64,000 nucleotides of DNA from Thelephora terrestris (taxonomy: Eukaryota > Basidiomycota > Agaricomycetes > Thelephorales > Thelephoraceae): NCBI GenBank assembly GCA_015956445.1, contig WIUZ02000014.1, forward strand, positions 930,001-994,000. Reading direction: 5' to 3'. The notes under the pieces were generated by a model. That model was not told the DNA's origin. It made no database searches and saw only the letters and a program-made list of their open reading frames with translations. The position numbers were made by a program, and so were the translations under genes. Positions 1-13,021 of the stretch are shown here, piece by piece (within the stretch, counting starts at the first letter, position 1; each line of letters begins with the position of its first letter).

Positions 1-3000
1 CAACCATGACCCAACGACCTTTTCCCTGAGTTGGGTGAAGAACGATCTGGTAAATTCGGCAGGACTTCGCTGTTTCCCCGGAACCAGCCCCAACCCTCCA
101 ACTTTTGAGCAGCATTCCGAAGCGAAGATCCCAGAGTGACAAGACCCCATTCGCTGTCCCTACAATCAGCCACACCCGTTTTCGGTCAACGCATAAGCAA
201 GTGATGGCTCCGTAATGTCTAGGATTTTCCATTGTTTCCAGGACGTGCATCGTCCGCAGGTCCAATACCGAAATGAAACAATGGGTCGTGGCGTAGATGA
301 GATTGGATGCAGAGTCTTATCAAGTTGTAGGATCACAGTTACACACAGCACGCCACAAACGTGTGCGAACGTCCACAAGGTAAACAAAAAAAATTTCATC
401 AGTCCCCGGGAAAAAATACAGTTGCAGCTGCACGTGAAACAAAGGGGCAAAACATACCAGAGTTAAAATGCATCATGCACGTCACATATTCACCTACTTG
501 TTCAAGCCGATACTCCCTCACTGCCTGGAGCTTTCCGTACTTCGGCAGGGTCCCGGTTTGGCTGACGTTGACCCTAACGACGTGGATGCTCCCGTCCTCG
601 GCTGCGCTTGCAAAACAATGGACTCCTTCCAACATGCAAACGCATTTCACCTTCGCGTGATGCTGTGAATAGCTGTGCCTCGGTTTACTTGTGACGTTTC
701 GCTCCAATCGCGCAGTGTCCCACACTTTGACAGTCTTGTCATCAGATGCCGAGACGAAGAACATATGGTCGGGGGATACGGCGAGTCCCGTGATCGCATC
801 TGTGTGAGGGCTGAGATGCGCAATAAGATTTGCCTCCGGGCGCTTATGCGTCGCGTCGCGAGAAACGAAGCTGTGTCGGCCAGTGGCGCGGCGGCGGATC
901 GGCCCCTCGTGAACTTTCGGCCCGAAGTCGCCTTGCAGATCCTTGCTTCCGTCAAGGTACATGTGTTCCAGTAAGTGGATGACGCCGGGATCCATTCCAT
1001 CTATGGACGAAATTCAATAAAAAATCAAATGGGGATGAGCACAAATTTCTCTGCGCACCATAAGAGGAGATGGGTAATAAGCTGAGAGCCCGGGGTCTAG
1101 GCGGTATCCCTCTCAAAGTCCCACCGCCAGATATCGAAGTCGGGGAAGACCTTCCCGATCTTTCGGGGGAACCCTCAGACCTCATCTTTGACGCAGGCTC
1201 CAACAGACCGGTCGCATTCATTTTCGAGCTCCCAACCGCCGGCGCGGCTTTCTGATCGAAACTTCCCATGTGTATCCCGCGGACGGTGGTCCTTAGAACG
1301 GTAGAACCAGACGTTGAGAGAACGGACTCGGTAGGGCTTCCTGGTCTCTGCTGTAAACCTGCAACTTTTGGAGACACAATCGGCACTTTGTTGAGCTGGG
1401 AAGAAACCGGCGGCGTGGGCCGAGGATCTCGTAAGGCAGCATTCGTGGGAGGCATGACCAATGAATTCGCTGATCCATTTATCGTGGCCAATCTCCTACG
1501 CAGGTCTTCAAAGGGTGCGCCGCCGCCGGGTCCGTTGTCCACACTGGAAGCCCTGTGTGATCTTGGGGTTCCTGGGACTGGAGATTTCCCCGGATAACCC
1601 AGCGCTGACATGCGGCGACTACCATGTTGGGGCCTGGAACCGTCGGAACGGTGCCGGAGGAAAACCGTCTGTGGGACAATGCCTAGCTTTTGCAATTCAA
1701 TACCTATTACTGATTTCAACTGCTCTGATTCCGATTCAGTACTTGTACGGCTGGGGAAGCTAAGAAAAATTTCAGCGAAAACGAGAGAATCCCGATGCCG
1801 AACCAACTACCTCGAGATGGCTTGAGATAATTTCCAAATATAATCTCGCATTGCCAATAGTTTTGCCTCTTCATTCGGCGTCATCCCGAGTTGCTGTAGC
1901 TTCGCAAGTTGTACCTCATCCCTACGAAATTATTCACGTAAGATAGATGGGACACGGACATTCCTCTGTGACACGTACTCCTCAGACTTGCGTTGGATGA
2001 CGCCAGTAGACTTCTTCACTGCGGCGACACTATCCTTCGGTGATTGGGTGTCGCCTTTGTTGACACCTCGGCGATGTCCTTTCCAGAAAGTTGATTTGTC
2101 GGCTTTCATTGCCCATGTAACTGCGGCACTAAAAATGTGCCTTGGCATCTGCGGGGCGCCCGTCAACAAATAGCCATCCGCTTGCAAGTGGGATGATACA
2201 AACGGGGGGTTTCATGGTGGTTAGTAAAGTCACTTCGTCTATTTCCCGTATTTCTGACCGGAGTAAGTGCCGCAGGGAGGGGTACAAGATACACCACACG
2301 TCGCTGGGTGGAAGGCGTTTGCTTGCAGAAGCTAGAAACGCCGCTGCACCTACAAGCAAATGAGGCAAGTTGAGGCGTCAGGGTAACGTCTTGATGGAGG
2401 GACGCACTCTGTCTAATCCATATGTTCGGATGGTACAAAAACCCAAGGGTTGCCCCCATCAACTCCCAGAGCCGCATCTTCTGGAACAACCCCAGCTCGC
2501 AAAGGCTAGTCAATGATGACAGCACCTTCGCAACTGCGGATTCTTCGACATCTAAGAGGGACAGGTTTGGAATCAGTCTAAGAGTGTGGCCCAATTTTGC
2601 CTTACCGGAGAGCGCTTGTATCATTAGAGGCAAAATGTACTCTTCAAGACTCCTGCCACCAACACAGGCTGCCACATCCACGACGCTCTCGAAAAAAGCG
2701 TATCTTAATAGCCAGTCTCGGTGATTCATGTACGTGATCATATGGCTTAGGAGGACATCATTTGTCTTTTGCCGCCCGAGGAAGATACATAGCGAAGAGA
2801 TATTGTGCAGGACCGCTCGTTTGACGACTGGCGATGGATCTACCAGTAGCGTTGACAGATGATCCTCGACGCTCTCTTGAAGGTATTGAAGGCTGGTGTC
2901 ATAGGATATCTGTAAACAGAATAAACCTTTCGCCGAAACCGGAGTAAACCTGGACAAACCTCCACCTGTGCCTCATCGTAGTCTTGCGCGTCTGCGGAGA

Positions 3001-5105
3001 GCTTGAAAGCGCCATGGGCCTTTAACGCTTGTCCCATCTCCAAATACCGCAATGCAGTATCTGCAAAGGGGGCCATGCATTGCGCGTATATGCACCTCAC
3101 GGAGACCTCTGGGTCCCTCACGAGGTGTTCGATACTTGGGATGATATACTCCGGGAAAATCGCAGCGTTCGAAGGTGTTATAACTTTTACAAGCATGAGC
3201 TAGGAGGTGGGGTGAGCAAAATTGTTCAGGATGATCGCCTTCAATGGCACTTACAACTTGGAAAAGCGTCCGCAAGGCCGCAATTCGTACTATCGCGGCC
3301 TCATCGTATAATAAGTCGATGATGTATGGCACCATTCGATCCAGCTTCGCTTCGTCCGTCAGCCTTGGACAGAGTGCCAAGAATACGTCCAAAGCTCGGA
3401 CTTTTGAACTCGGCAACTGGCAATTTCTTATGTTCGCGGATACGAGTGAAAGCATAATGAGTGCTGGACCATCCTCTGATGATGCCCTTCGGCCCATCGG
3501 CAACTTTGGGTCATGGTTAGGTATGTTCAATTCCACAGGGAACACGTCCTGAATATTGCTTTAGAAGCCAGAAGTGCACGGACCGATGGTCTAGAGGTTA
3601 GGGGAACTGACCTGTGGGGGTACAGAGGGAGCAGGGGTAGATTCCACTTTGCTTTCAACGGACGAGCCCCCATTTGGATCCTGTTCCAGATACGTCTCTA
3701 CACTCTCGAAGTCCGACCAGATCCTCTCCATCCTATGATCTGAGTCACTTGGAAGGTTATTTTCTCCCTGGAGCTCTTGGGACATCGGTAGAGGGGCCCT
3801 ATGGGCTGGTTTAGGCACCTGTGAGATTTGGGTGGTGGTTGGGGTACCCGTAGCAGGAGGGGGAGGGGTAAGGAAAGGGCTTTTCTCTAACGACTCGCAC
3901 ACGGAATGAACGTAGTTGTGGAGAAAGGAGTAGAAACATTCTGGGAAAACGGTTTCTCGTGAAGTGTGGAGCAGCGCCTCAAACGTTGGCCGTGCAGTGT
4001 GGTCCAGAGAGATCATCTGTTTGATCAGCGTCTGTTGAATAACGATTAGACTCCAGTCGAACGCCAGCGAATTGTGCGACTGACCCGGACCCCCTCATCC
4101 TCTATTGGCACAAGGCTATGATCCACGTTGAACTCCGATTCGCGGTACTGAAAGAGTTGACTAAGTTTGAAAAGGGGCGCGCCTTCGAGAAAGAGCTCTG
4201 CGATGACACATCCCGCACTGAAGACATCCATAGCTTCAGTCACCCTACCATCCTTCTTGCCTTCAATATCCTCGCCTGCGCCGGCCAGTTTGTTCTTCTT
4301 GGCGCTAATCTCGGGGTTCTCACTTGCCGTGTAGAACCGTTCAGGTGCGATATAACAAGTTCGGCTTCCGGACGTGTCAAAGTAAAAGGAGAAATCGGAA
4401 GGGTCGTCGAGCGGAAGGTAAGTCGGTTTATAAGAAGCGAAGTCGGAGATGTACACCCAATTCCAAGAGGTAACAAGGACGTTTTCGCATTTAATATCTC
4501 CATGGGGTACCTTGCGGTTGCGAGTGTCACGAAGAGCTGTGAGTATTTGAAATGCGATCCATTTCTTCTCGATCGTTGAAAGGAAAGGTCGAGTGCTGTG
4601 TCGAGCCGTGAGTGATTGATTTGGATACTCTAAATGAGGTCCCACGTACCTGATGCGGTCATAAAGACTACTCGCAACCCACTGTCGGATCAGATAGCCA
4701 GCCTTCTCGGTCTCCACAAAGTTCTGATAACTGTACACATTCGCGATGTCCCCAAGAGACTCTCGCTCAACTTGATAACGCGCTCAATAACAGCGAAAGT
4801 CAGAAGCAATGTACGGTGGCTTACTCACTCTTCAATCTACGGTGAAACTTGCGTAGACTAACGCCAGGGTCTGGCTTGATGAATATCTTGACAACTAGTG
4901 GTCCGTTCCGATGTTGGCATCGCACCGTCTTGAGAAACCTGGCTGAACTCAAGCTAAGATCGAATGAAGATGTTAACGTTGTCTCAAGTGTAATGATACA
5001 AGCCCAAGCCGCCGACCTTCTCTCGTAAAGAATATCTGCCCCGAGATCACTCACGAAGGAGTCCAGAGCTCCACCTGTCCTCGTCAACGACTGAGCATTC
5101 CCCAT
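1..5105 (-). CDS. vps15: VPS15-type regulatory kinase of the class III PI3-kinase complex (3' end outside window)
   Basis: Scaffold pseudo-kinase that anchors and activates VPS34 for autophagy and endosomal sorting. Reading exons 5017-5105, 4829-4953, 4650-4770, 4085-4595, 3612-4031, 3255-3548, 2960-3199, 2408-2909, 2204-2349, 1979-2148, 1811-1921, 1059-1759, 458-1000 and <1-315 keeps one frame. The start MGNAQS is the family's N-myristoylation sequence. The kinase domain carries HGDIKCEN in place of HRD, DFA in place of DFG, and APERF; these departures are usual for VPS15. HEAT-like repeats follow, then a low-complexity Ser/Pro linker, then WD40 blades (SASDDKTVKVWD near 780). The last visible exon still reads as WD40 (GVLSLWDLRFG), so the C-terminus lies left of base 1. 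The intron at 316-457 is about twice the usual length here. Divergent from the secreted gene at 5525. Confidence 0.95.
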
Positions 5106-5524
5106 CTTCTTCCAGTTTAGGCTCAGCCGTGTGTTCGGCTATAAATGAGGGAGGTCCGAAGTCGTCTAGTATCCCATGAAGGTGGACGTGCGGGAAAGGC
5201 GTGTAGCTGCAATTCAGTTAACCGAATAAGTGCGGCCCGGCTCTATTCGGTGGCTGCGGCAAAACATTTCCCACGGATACTCCTCTGCGGGAAGACTCAG
5301 GCGCGACAGAATCAGACTCCATCGAGCAAAAGTACATGGGAAACGCCCGGATGGTCTTCAACCAGGAGGACGAACTGGATACAGCACCCGAAAAGCTTAC
5401 TTGTTCCACGTGATAAGTCGGTGAGTGGTTGAAAAGCCTGAAAGCCAACCGCAATCGCTCTTCGTCTTCTCCATCCACTTCCACAAGACTGACGACTGGA
5501 ACACCCTATTTCCTGCTTCTAATC
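5106..5524. promoter_or_regulatory. Shared divergent intergenic region, vps15 / secreted cysteine protein
   Basis: A 419-nt gap between two divergent start codons must hold both promoters. I see no clear TATA box or other recognisable site in it; the call rests only on gene arrangement. Confidence 0.5.
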
Positions 5525-6643
5525 ATGACATTCAGCGCGAGACATCTTGCTTCGGCGACTCTGGTAGTCATCTCCGCTGGTTCTGTTCTTGCCTCTCATC
5601 GTAACCTTCGATCCCATTCCTCTCACCGCCGCCCGCCCTTCCTCGCAGACAACCAGAACTACCGCACCGAAACCAAGCTCACCTTCCCTGAGCACAACTC
5701 GTTTTGGTGGCCGTCCAACACCGGCGATTGCCTTCGCTACGAGGCCCATCTCACCCCCGAGGATACTGCTTGGTACCTCCGCGATGGCCAGGTCTACGAT
5801 AAACGATGCCTCAAAACTCTGGTGTTTCTAGTCGAGCCCGAGGAGCGGGCGATCTGTCGGAGACAGGACGACTGTAAAAGCTCTCGAGGCTACGACAACG
5901 ACTGCCTTATCCAGTTGTCCTTTGATCAAGGTTTCAATTTCGACTTCCATGAAGTAAAGCGACTGGAATTGGAATGGAAAAAGAGTATGTGTCGCGGAAA
6001 GACTCTTGAAGGATGCGGGCGCGATCACTCTCTCTGGTGGAGAAGTCTTTTCCCATCCTCTCGCGATGATTGCCGTATCCGCGGACGGGTTGGCAAGGAG
6101 AGGGAGGACGTCTCGGGTGATCGCTGGGTTCAGTGGTCTATCGGACCCAACAGAATGTTGTACGACAACGATTGCCTCTCACGCTTCGCAAACCGCCTTG
6201 GAATGGAGAACCCCGGGAACTGCACCCAGACAAACACCCACAACGTTCGAGGAATCTTTCCCACAGAAATCCCGAGAACAGTACTTCATGCCACGAACCC
6301 CTCCGGACTTCAGCCTGACCTCGAGTTCCCTACTAGCGTCACCAGCCTGAGCTACTTGACCACTTCCCCAGTCGCTACAGTCATTTCATCGCCCAAAAAT
6401 TCGACCACGGATGGAATACCTACACCTCCTGCTGCCGATATGCCTGATCTTCGAAAGGGAAAGAGGAGCGACATCCACCCATCACCAGTCCCTACGCTTG
6501 TGAAGACCGCAGATGAACCCATACCCACTTCTTTGTCGCTTGTCGCTGACGAATGGTCATGCATGTGGGATGTCAATGTCACCCTGTCCGACCATATCCC
6601 GCAGATGTTTGACTTTGCTTTTGGTAACGCAACCGTCGAATAG
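5525..6643 (+). CDS. Secreted protein of a two-unit cysteine family (member A)
   Basis: Single-exon frame giving 372 residues. The frame is open further upstream, but the ATG at 5525 puts a hydrophobic signal peptide (about residues 1-24, ending near SVLASH) at the N-terminus, so I chose it. The mature part has two related units. Unit 1 has WWPSNTGDC, YDKRCL, ERAICRRQDDC and RGYDNDC. Unit 2 has WWRSLFPSSRDDC, YDNDCLSRF and GNC. A Ser/Thr/Pro-rich tail of about 130 residues follows with no anchor that I can recognise. The same arrangement of cysteines and motifs occurs in the gene at 17561-18380, so these are paralogues. I do not recognise a named family. Extracellular location is inferred from the signal peptide; function is unknown. 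Tail-to-tail with the F-box gene. Confidence 0.8.
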   Translation: MTFSARHLASATLVVISAGSVLASHRNLRSHSSHRRPPFLADNQNYRTETKLTFPEHNSFWWPSNTGDCLRYEAHLTPEDTAWYLRDGQVYDKRCLKTLVFLVEPEERAICRRQDDCKSSRGYDNDCLIQLSFDQGFNFDFHEVKRLELEWKKSMCRGKTLEGCGRDHSLWWRSLFPSSRDDCRIRGRVGKEREDVSGDRWVQWSIGPNRMLYDNDCLSRFANRLGMENPGNCTQTNTHNVRGIFPTEIPRTVLHATNPSGLQPDLEFPTSVTSLSYLTTSPVATVISSPKNSTTDGIPTPPAADMPDLRKGKRSDIHPSPVPTLVKTADEPIPTSLSLVADEWSCMWDVNVTLSDHIPQMFDFAFGNATVE

Positions 6644-6814
6644 ATACCGCTAGTCGCCCAGAGGATGCCTGAGGGAGAATTGGAAGATCTCAGCGAGTGC
6701 GGGGACGCCTCAGGAGAGGGCATATGGGACAGTCGAATCGATTGATCATTAACCTCATACTCCTCTGTCACCATACATTTTTTAATCCATTGCATGAAAT
6801 AGGATCTACAAGAA

Positions 6815-8534
6815 CTAGAAGAACATGTAAGGTTGCGTGATTCCTATCTCAGGATCGAATCCCAACGGAGATTGTCCTAACTGACCCTGATCAACCTGCA
6901 CGTACTCGAGGGCGCCTACCGCATGTTCTAACCTCGTCATGTCCTCCCGTTTGAACGTCAACTTGATCCACTCGATGTTCGAGTGGACGATCCGGACACT
7001 ATCCAACCCTATACCCGCCGCCTTCCTAGTCTCTGCCATTGTAGCAAGGCCACGTGTCTGTCGGTATAGTTCCGCGCAATGCGACAGGACCAGAAACTTG
7101 AGATACCTGCACACGCCCGTAGAATGTAACACCAACAGGAAGTAATCAACCTGTTCCGCGCCAAAGCAGGAGAGTTCTAGCTTTTGCAGTCGCTCCATTT
7201 CACAGACGATGCGAGAGACCCTGGGCTGTGAAATCGAGGGTTTCGCTTGGGACTGTTGCCAAGGAGGGGAGTATATTTCGTATGTTGCGTCCGTGACTTC
7301 CCTCAATGGTATGCCACCATACGTTTCCGCACCGAACGGACGGTAGTGGGACATACAGTAAGTTACGGACCCTTTATCCCCTTCTAGCTTCACGTAGACC
7401 TCCCCTTGATCCATGACACGTAGTTTTCGCAAATCCCGGAGGTTTGTAAAAGATGCCGGTATCGGAAAAGTGGCGGTGTAGGATCCCCTCGCGTGGCTGT
7501 CGAAAATAGCTCCGCGAGGAAAGCCAGAGAATATGCGTGCACCATACGGGGGAGATAATGCCTCAAGGTGAACCAGTGGGATGCTCTCCGACAATAGAAC
7601 TTCGAGATGGGGTAGGTTTATACTACCAGGGGGATACCTGGTGATGACCTCTGCATGCCCAAAAAGTTGTATCACCTTGAGGAATGGGTTTGTGGAGAGG
7701 AGATCCAAAGGAGCCTTCAGGGTGGCTAGGCTGACATCGAGACTGACGAAGGTGAGAGTCCTGAGTTGAGCGAGTTGCGGGGTAATGGGGAAACCAACCA
7801 ACTGCAAATGGTGCAGCGAAGCGATAGGTTCGACGACTCCCGGAGTGAATCCGAGATGGCCAGAGACCGGAGTCCCCTCACACCCGATTTCCAAGCGACG
7901 TAACTTCGGCGCGGCGTGCAGGTCACGAAGGGTCGTCAATTGACTGGCGTCGTCGAAAGTGAGGTCAAGCTTTATGCTTCTCAGACGGTTCACGTGAGGA
8001 TTGATGCATGCGACTATTTCCTCGACCCGGTATGAAACGATATAGACGTCGAGCTGAGCGTTTTTCGAACGATCCAAGAGGCAGGGGATGAGACCAGGGT
8101 GTGATCCGTCGATTAGAGACCACAGGGATGGCTGGGATACCACAGCCTCCCTCCAGATCCTGCATATTTGGCTCGCGTAAAGCAATGTCCTGTATCCGTT
8201 ATTGCACGCGCGGGGGTCTAGGTACTTGGATATCTCGACGATGATGTCAGGATGCAATCTGTGGAATGGACGGAGGGAATTTTCCAGCAATCTGGCATTG
8301 GCAGCTGTGTGGCACAGCTGTTTGCGAAGATAGCTTATCTAGAAAGCCAGAACGGAGGCATCGTCGTCAATCCGCCGGAGTTTGGCCGTCGTCGACTGCT
8401 GAAATACTCACCCAATGTTCTTGATCTCGTTCGGGAGTAGAGGAACGGTAGAGTTGGGTTCGTTCGAGGATCTTCGCGTTTAGAGCGTGGAAGAGCTGTT
8501 CGATGGAAAGTTCTTGCCCAGCGTATTCCGACAT
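6815..8534 (-). CDS. F-box-like protein with degenerate LRR-type C-terminus
   Basis: Two exons, 8412-8534 and 6815-8338, joined in phase 0 across a 73-nt intron, give 548 residues. The N-terminus has a short predicted helix (residues 10-50), then an F-box-like segment with HRLHPDIIVEISKYLDP and the downstream CRIWREAVVSQPSLWS, the usual pattern of Agaricomycete F-box proteins. The remainder has repeated leucine-rich stretches (LRSIKLDLTF, LRRLEIGC, LHHLQLVG) consistent with irregular LRRs that would bind a substrate. Such proteins are normally SCF ubiquitin-ligase adaptors; the substrate cannot be inferred. The family is heavily expanded in mushrooms, so no orthologue is named. Divergent from the EST1-like gene across 466 nt. 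Confidence 0.82.
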
Positions 8535-9000
8535 CGATGTAGTGAGTTGGATGGTGGTGGAAGCGGATAACAAAGCACTTCTGTACCTGAAATTACGGTG
8601 AAGTGCGGGTAACCCACAAAGGCCCCCTCTATCCCTCTTTTGAGCCTCGCTGTGTATCAACAATGTCCTTGGCCCTAAAATTACATCTGTAAGACGAAGA
8701 AAGATGATAGAAGAAAAGCGTCTTGTGGTGTCCCGAAAAGCAGAGGCCAAAAGCACTTTCACGACCTGATATCTGACTATATAGCCGTGGAAGCTGCATC
8801 AGTAAACGCGTTATTCATAGACACAGGCAACCCAAGCAGGTATTCATAGCAGTACTTGGGTCGTATGGGGATATGGGCTGCGTGGCTGCGAGGCGGTGTG
8901 ATGATGATCCTGCGGCACACCGGCTTGCCTTTGGACCGCATCTGGCCTCGACCATGATGTATGTTTGAACACACCCTGCCACAACCGACCACCAGCCAGC
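8535..9000. other. Divergent intergenic region, F-box gene / EST1-like gene
   Basis: This 466-nt stretch separates two divergent start codons. Open frames in it are short and overlap on both strands; I see no conserved protein, RNA gene or repeat. Confidence 0.5.
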
Positions 9001-12000
9001 ATGCCGGAAAACCCATCTGAAGTCATTAGGTGAGCTTGCTTCGTCCTTATCCTCTCTCGCTTGCGCCAATTCTGACTGAAATGCAGGAAGGCGAAGGCGC
9101 AGAACGCCACCCTCCAAGAAGAATTGTCGAGGCTGGAGCCCTGGGATAAAAATGTAGAGAATCGGCGCAAGACGTACGGCCAATCTTGCGCCTCTCTCCA
9201 CCCTGTTTGTACTGACTTACAATTTTCAGCCTGCGGAAACAGTATCTCGAACTTTTGATCTCCCATCCGTTTGCGAAGGAATCCAAGGACGCAGAGCTCA
9301 GCCTATGGAGGAACACCTCTTACGCGTTCATCCACGCCTACAAACAATGCATCGCCAATCTCAGTACTCCCCAGCCCCCGCAGCGAGGTGCACGCCAGGC
9401 TGCTCCGCGCGAACCCCCCAATGCCCCCGTAGAACGCAGGAAACTACTCTCAAGGTTCCGGCAATTCCTCTCCGAGGAGGAAAAATTCTGGATTTCCCTC
9501 GTTACGTGGTCACGGAAAGCTTTCGACCTCCATGAAGTCCAGCTGATCCTCGTTTCTCTTGAGATGGCCCCCGAAGATAACCCCGAAACGGCCCCGGATG
9601 GGAGGAACAGAAGCTATCTCCTACCTCACAACCCCGATACTGTGTTCCGATGTACCCCCGAGCAGCATCAGAGTAAATTGTCGAGTGTCAGCAAGGCCCT
9701 GATCTTTCTCGGCGATATCGCACGGTATAAGGAGCAATACAACGAATCAGGAGGGCGCCCGAAGGCCGGCGTCGAGACTGGGCCGCCCGCACGGACCAGT
9801 GGAAAGAACAAGAAGTCCCCAATTCCTCGTGCCCGAGACTACGAGAAGGCACGCCATCGATATGAACAAGCCCGATTTCTTGTTCCACACGAAGGGAATC
9901 CGTCCAATCAACTCGCCATTCTCTCCTCTTACCAAACGGACACCTTCAATGCCATTGTCCACTACTATCGGGCTATCTGCGTACAGCAACCATACGACGG
10001 CGCCGCAGAAAACATGGGCAGAACGCTACAGAAGTCGCTCGACTTCTGGATCACCAAGGGGAAGACGAAAGAACAGGGAGCCGCCGTTCCCCGACTCAGG
10101 ATAGAAACATTCAAGGAACAAATCATCGCGCTTCATGCATATTGGGGGCAATACCAGGGGACAGAGACTGTGGACCCTGAATCCCTTCAGGCCTCGGAAG
10201 AGCTGTGCAAATCTTCAGCCCCCCTGTTCCACGAGTTGATCGCCAACCTTCTTCTTCAATCCGATGTCATCTCCAAGATTGTCATCCTCGGCCTCGGCGC
10301 ACTTTGGAAACACCGAATGCTTCGATCACCTGGTGTGAAGCGCCGGCCACGCTCCAACCCCCGAGTTGAGGGTCAGATTTCGGGCCACCTATTGGCAGTT
10401 TTCCGCTCGCTACTCGAGGTTGGCTTACAAGAGCTCGCCGATGATCCTGCAGGAGATACGGACGACATCGCCCAAAAGATATCCGCCACACTTCGGAGGA
10501 TGTTACCGGCGTTGCGGATGGCCAACAAGTGGTTACGTACAAATTACCGGTTTTATGCCAGCGATGAAAAGAAGCAGCCCGTGGAGGGTGTCGCGGAGTT
10601 CTGGAAGGTATACACGAGGTTTTTCACCACCCTTGGCCAGAAGTTTCCGATCGAGCAGTTGAGCCGACTTGAGACGCCGTTGGACGAGGACATTGATATC
10701 CGCGGATTCTTACCTCTTACCAAACTCATGATCACCGAAAATCCTGGGGAAGGCTTTGACAGAGCACAGGTCCATCCAAATGAGGAGCAGCTCATGCGGA
10801 TATGGGACCTCCTCAGCGATGCGAAGGCGTTGGCTCAAACGAAGGTGAGTTTTTTCTTTTTTTCTTTTTTTCGGAATGCTCTTACACTTTATCAGGATAC
10901 TCCGATAACGTATGAGAACCGCGTTCTCTCTATCAAGGGTCAAGCAAACCCTGCCCCAGTGGCCCCGATCCCAGTCCCTTTCCGCCGCCCGATCCCACAA
11001 CCTACCGCCGAGGTCGAGTCTGACGCGATGGAAACTGACGACGATCTCGTCGCTGAAGTCATTCGTACCGTGATAGATGGCGATACAGACGAAGAAGTAG
11101 TTTATCCTCGGTTAGTGCGAGTGGTCCACTTACCAAAGGTCTTTGTGGTTAATTCTGTCCCTTGTCTTTCTTGAACTTCTAGGGCATCACCCCCAGCCAA
11201 ACTTACTAGCGATCTGCCTGGACAGATGATCCATCAGCATGTCACGCCACCCCACCCAATTCGCCAATTCTTCGTTCCACCAGATGACTTAGTTCCTCAA
11301 CTGCCGTCCCCCGACAGGTACCCCCTACCTATCTCCCCTCCAAGGATCCCTCCCCATCTTTCCCCTCCACGCCCTCGACCAGGCTCTGACATATTCGCGA
11401 ACATGGTTCCCACCCACGTGGATGTTAGGGCTCGGGCTTTGTCGCTATCCCAACCGAAACCAACTGGCACGACCGCCCAGGATCTATTGAATGGTGTATT
11501 GGGCCTAAACACGTCCACCAACGATCCAGCACCTGCCGCTTCCCCACTTTTCAGCGGCTTAGGTGGATTGGCACCCTCAGCTTGGTCCCTGCAAAATGAT
11601 ATCAGGCACCCTCCCATCGGGCAACAAAGGCATCAGCGGAGTGTTTCTCAAATTAATCCACCGGGAACGAGGCCAGGAAATGGGCTTGGGCTGATAATTG
11701 GTTCCTCCCCCTTCCTACCGACTTCCAGTCTACCCCAGTCATCTTCCCAACTCTCCTGGCAATCGGACCAACCACCCCAGCCTCACACCGATTTTACCCT
11801 TCACCATCGACCCAACCCGATCGGCCACCATCGGGTTCCCTCTTCAGGAGTACCCCATCTAATGTCCCCCAGCTCCCTGACCAGTACCCCTATAAACGTC
11901 AGGCCTGCGCAGCCTGTCCCCAGCGCACCCTTCAATCTTAACGCGATTGACACGTCGGGAGGGCTTGGTGGGGAGTCATCCAATGATTTCCTGCTTCGGC

Positions 12001-12089
12001 GGGGGTTGCCACCGACCTCGCAGCCTCTGTTGTACAATCTTCCGTTTGGCAACTCTTTGGGAATCCAGGACCACGGCTGGGAGAGGTGA
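9001..12089 (+). CDS. EST1/SMG7-like protein (telomerase-associated / nonsense-mediated decay factor)
   Basis: Exons 9001-9029, 9087-9173, 9230-10844, 10896-11110 and 11183-12089 give 950 residues in one frame. The N-terminal part (about residues 45-200, WRNTSYAFIHAYK, FRQFLSEEEKFW) matches the 14-3-3-like TPR domain of Est1/SMG5-7. Around residue 240 the hallmark of the EST1 central domain appears: YEKARHRYEQARFLVP, NQLAILSSYQTD and IVHYYRAICVQQPY. The C-terminal third is Pro/Ser-rich and unstructured, with no PIN nuclease domain, so it resembles SMG7/EST1 more than SMG6. Such proteins bind phosphorylated UPF1 or telomerase. The intron at 10845-10895 is 51 nt, a multiple of three, so it also reads through. 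The C-terminus is uncertain: see the possible extra exon at 12161-12323. Confidence 0.88.
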
Positions 12090-12160
12090 TGCAGATCCGG
12101 GAAACAATCTGGTACTCCTCTACCTATTCCTCCTTCCACGATCTGGAATATTGAGCGCAG

Positions 12161-12323
12161 GCATGTCGTTGCCGGACTAGACCTACGTTGCCCGTTAGCG
12201 AGCTCGCCTAGGCTTCATCGGCCTCCTATGGTTCCACGCTTTGTGTTCCCGAGCAGCTTTGTTTACAGGAAGCTCCGCGAGTGTATTATTAATTGCACGG
12301 ACTCATCACCTCCCTACGATTGA
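12161..12323 (+). other. Possible alternative last exon of the EST1-like gene
   Basis: The stop at 12087-12089 lies inside a GT donor context (GAG|GTGATG at 12086). A 75-nt GT-AG intron 12086-12160 would remove it and continue in the same frame to a stop at 12321-12323. The same frame is also open between the two stops. Whether the 950-residue or the longer form is made cannot be settled from sequence. Confidence 0.35.
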
Positions 12324-13021
12324 TGGAGGGGCCCTGAGTCCGAAAGTGACTAGGGATGTGCGGGTTTACGACGGCACCTTGGCCCACAACCTTATTCCGG
12401 ACTTTGATGGCCACAAGTTGGCTCTCCATTCTGCCTTCCATTGTTTCCGCCGCTCGCAGTACGAACCAAAGTTGTTCTGTTACTTATTGCAGATTCTTGT
12501 GCTTGTTCGATCCCTGTCTCCTACTTACGAACTTTCTTCATGTTTCCCAAAAAGGTGTTTCCACTCCTCTACCCACTTGTTTGCTACGTACGACCATGAT
12601 GTATCGATTTATGACCTTTCGAATGTTTTGAAAATTTCTGTTACCCCGTTCGTAGCACAAATGGTCGAAATGGTGGATGCACCCGCCGAGGATGCAATAT
12701 TCATGAGTGATCGAAATGGGCTCAGATGTTACTTGAGGCCGATACTTGAGCCGAGGCTGAAGTTACCATCTCATTCTCGCGCAGGAACAAGGGACGGCGG
12801 GCTCAACTCTTCTCCGACTGGTATTTATACCACGCGGTCGCGCATTGCTGAGGAGGACGGCAATACCGACGACCGTAGCCAGAACATCTCTCGTCAAGCT
12901 CATCCACACTCACCAGATCTCTTCCACCACCACAATTCCTTCCACCACGGCGACGATTACCAACACCACGGCTTTTGCTACGGCCGCTGCAACTCTGTCT
13001 CTGTTGCCGACGGGTTGCTTT
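12324..13021. other. Intergenic region with an unassigned open frame
   Basis: An open frame on the plus strand runs through 12241-13029, but it begins with TTG; its first ATG codons are at 12661 and 12670 and would give at most about 122 residues, with a His-rich end. It shows no signal peptide, domain or family likeness and overlaps the FAD synthase start. I treat it as probably non-coding, holding the FAD synthase promoter and 5' leader. Confidence 0.4.
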
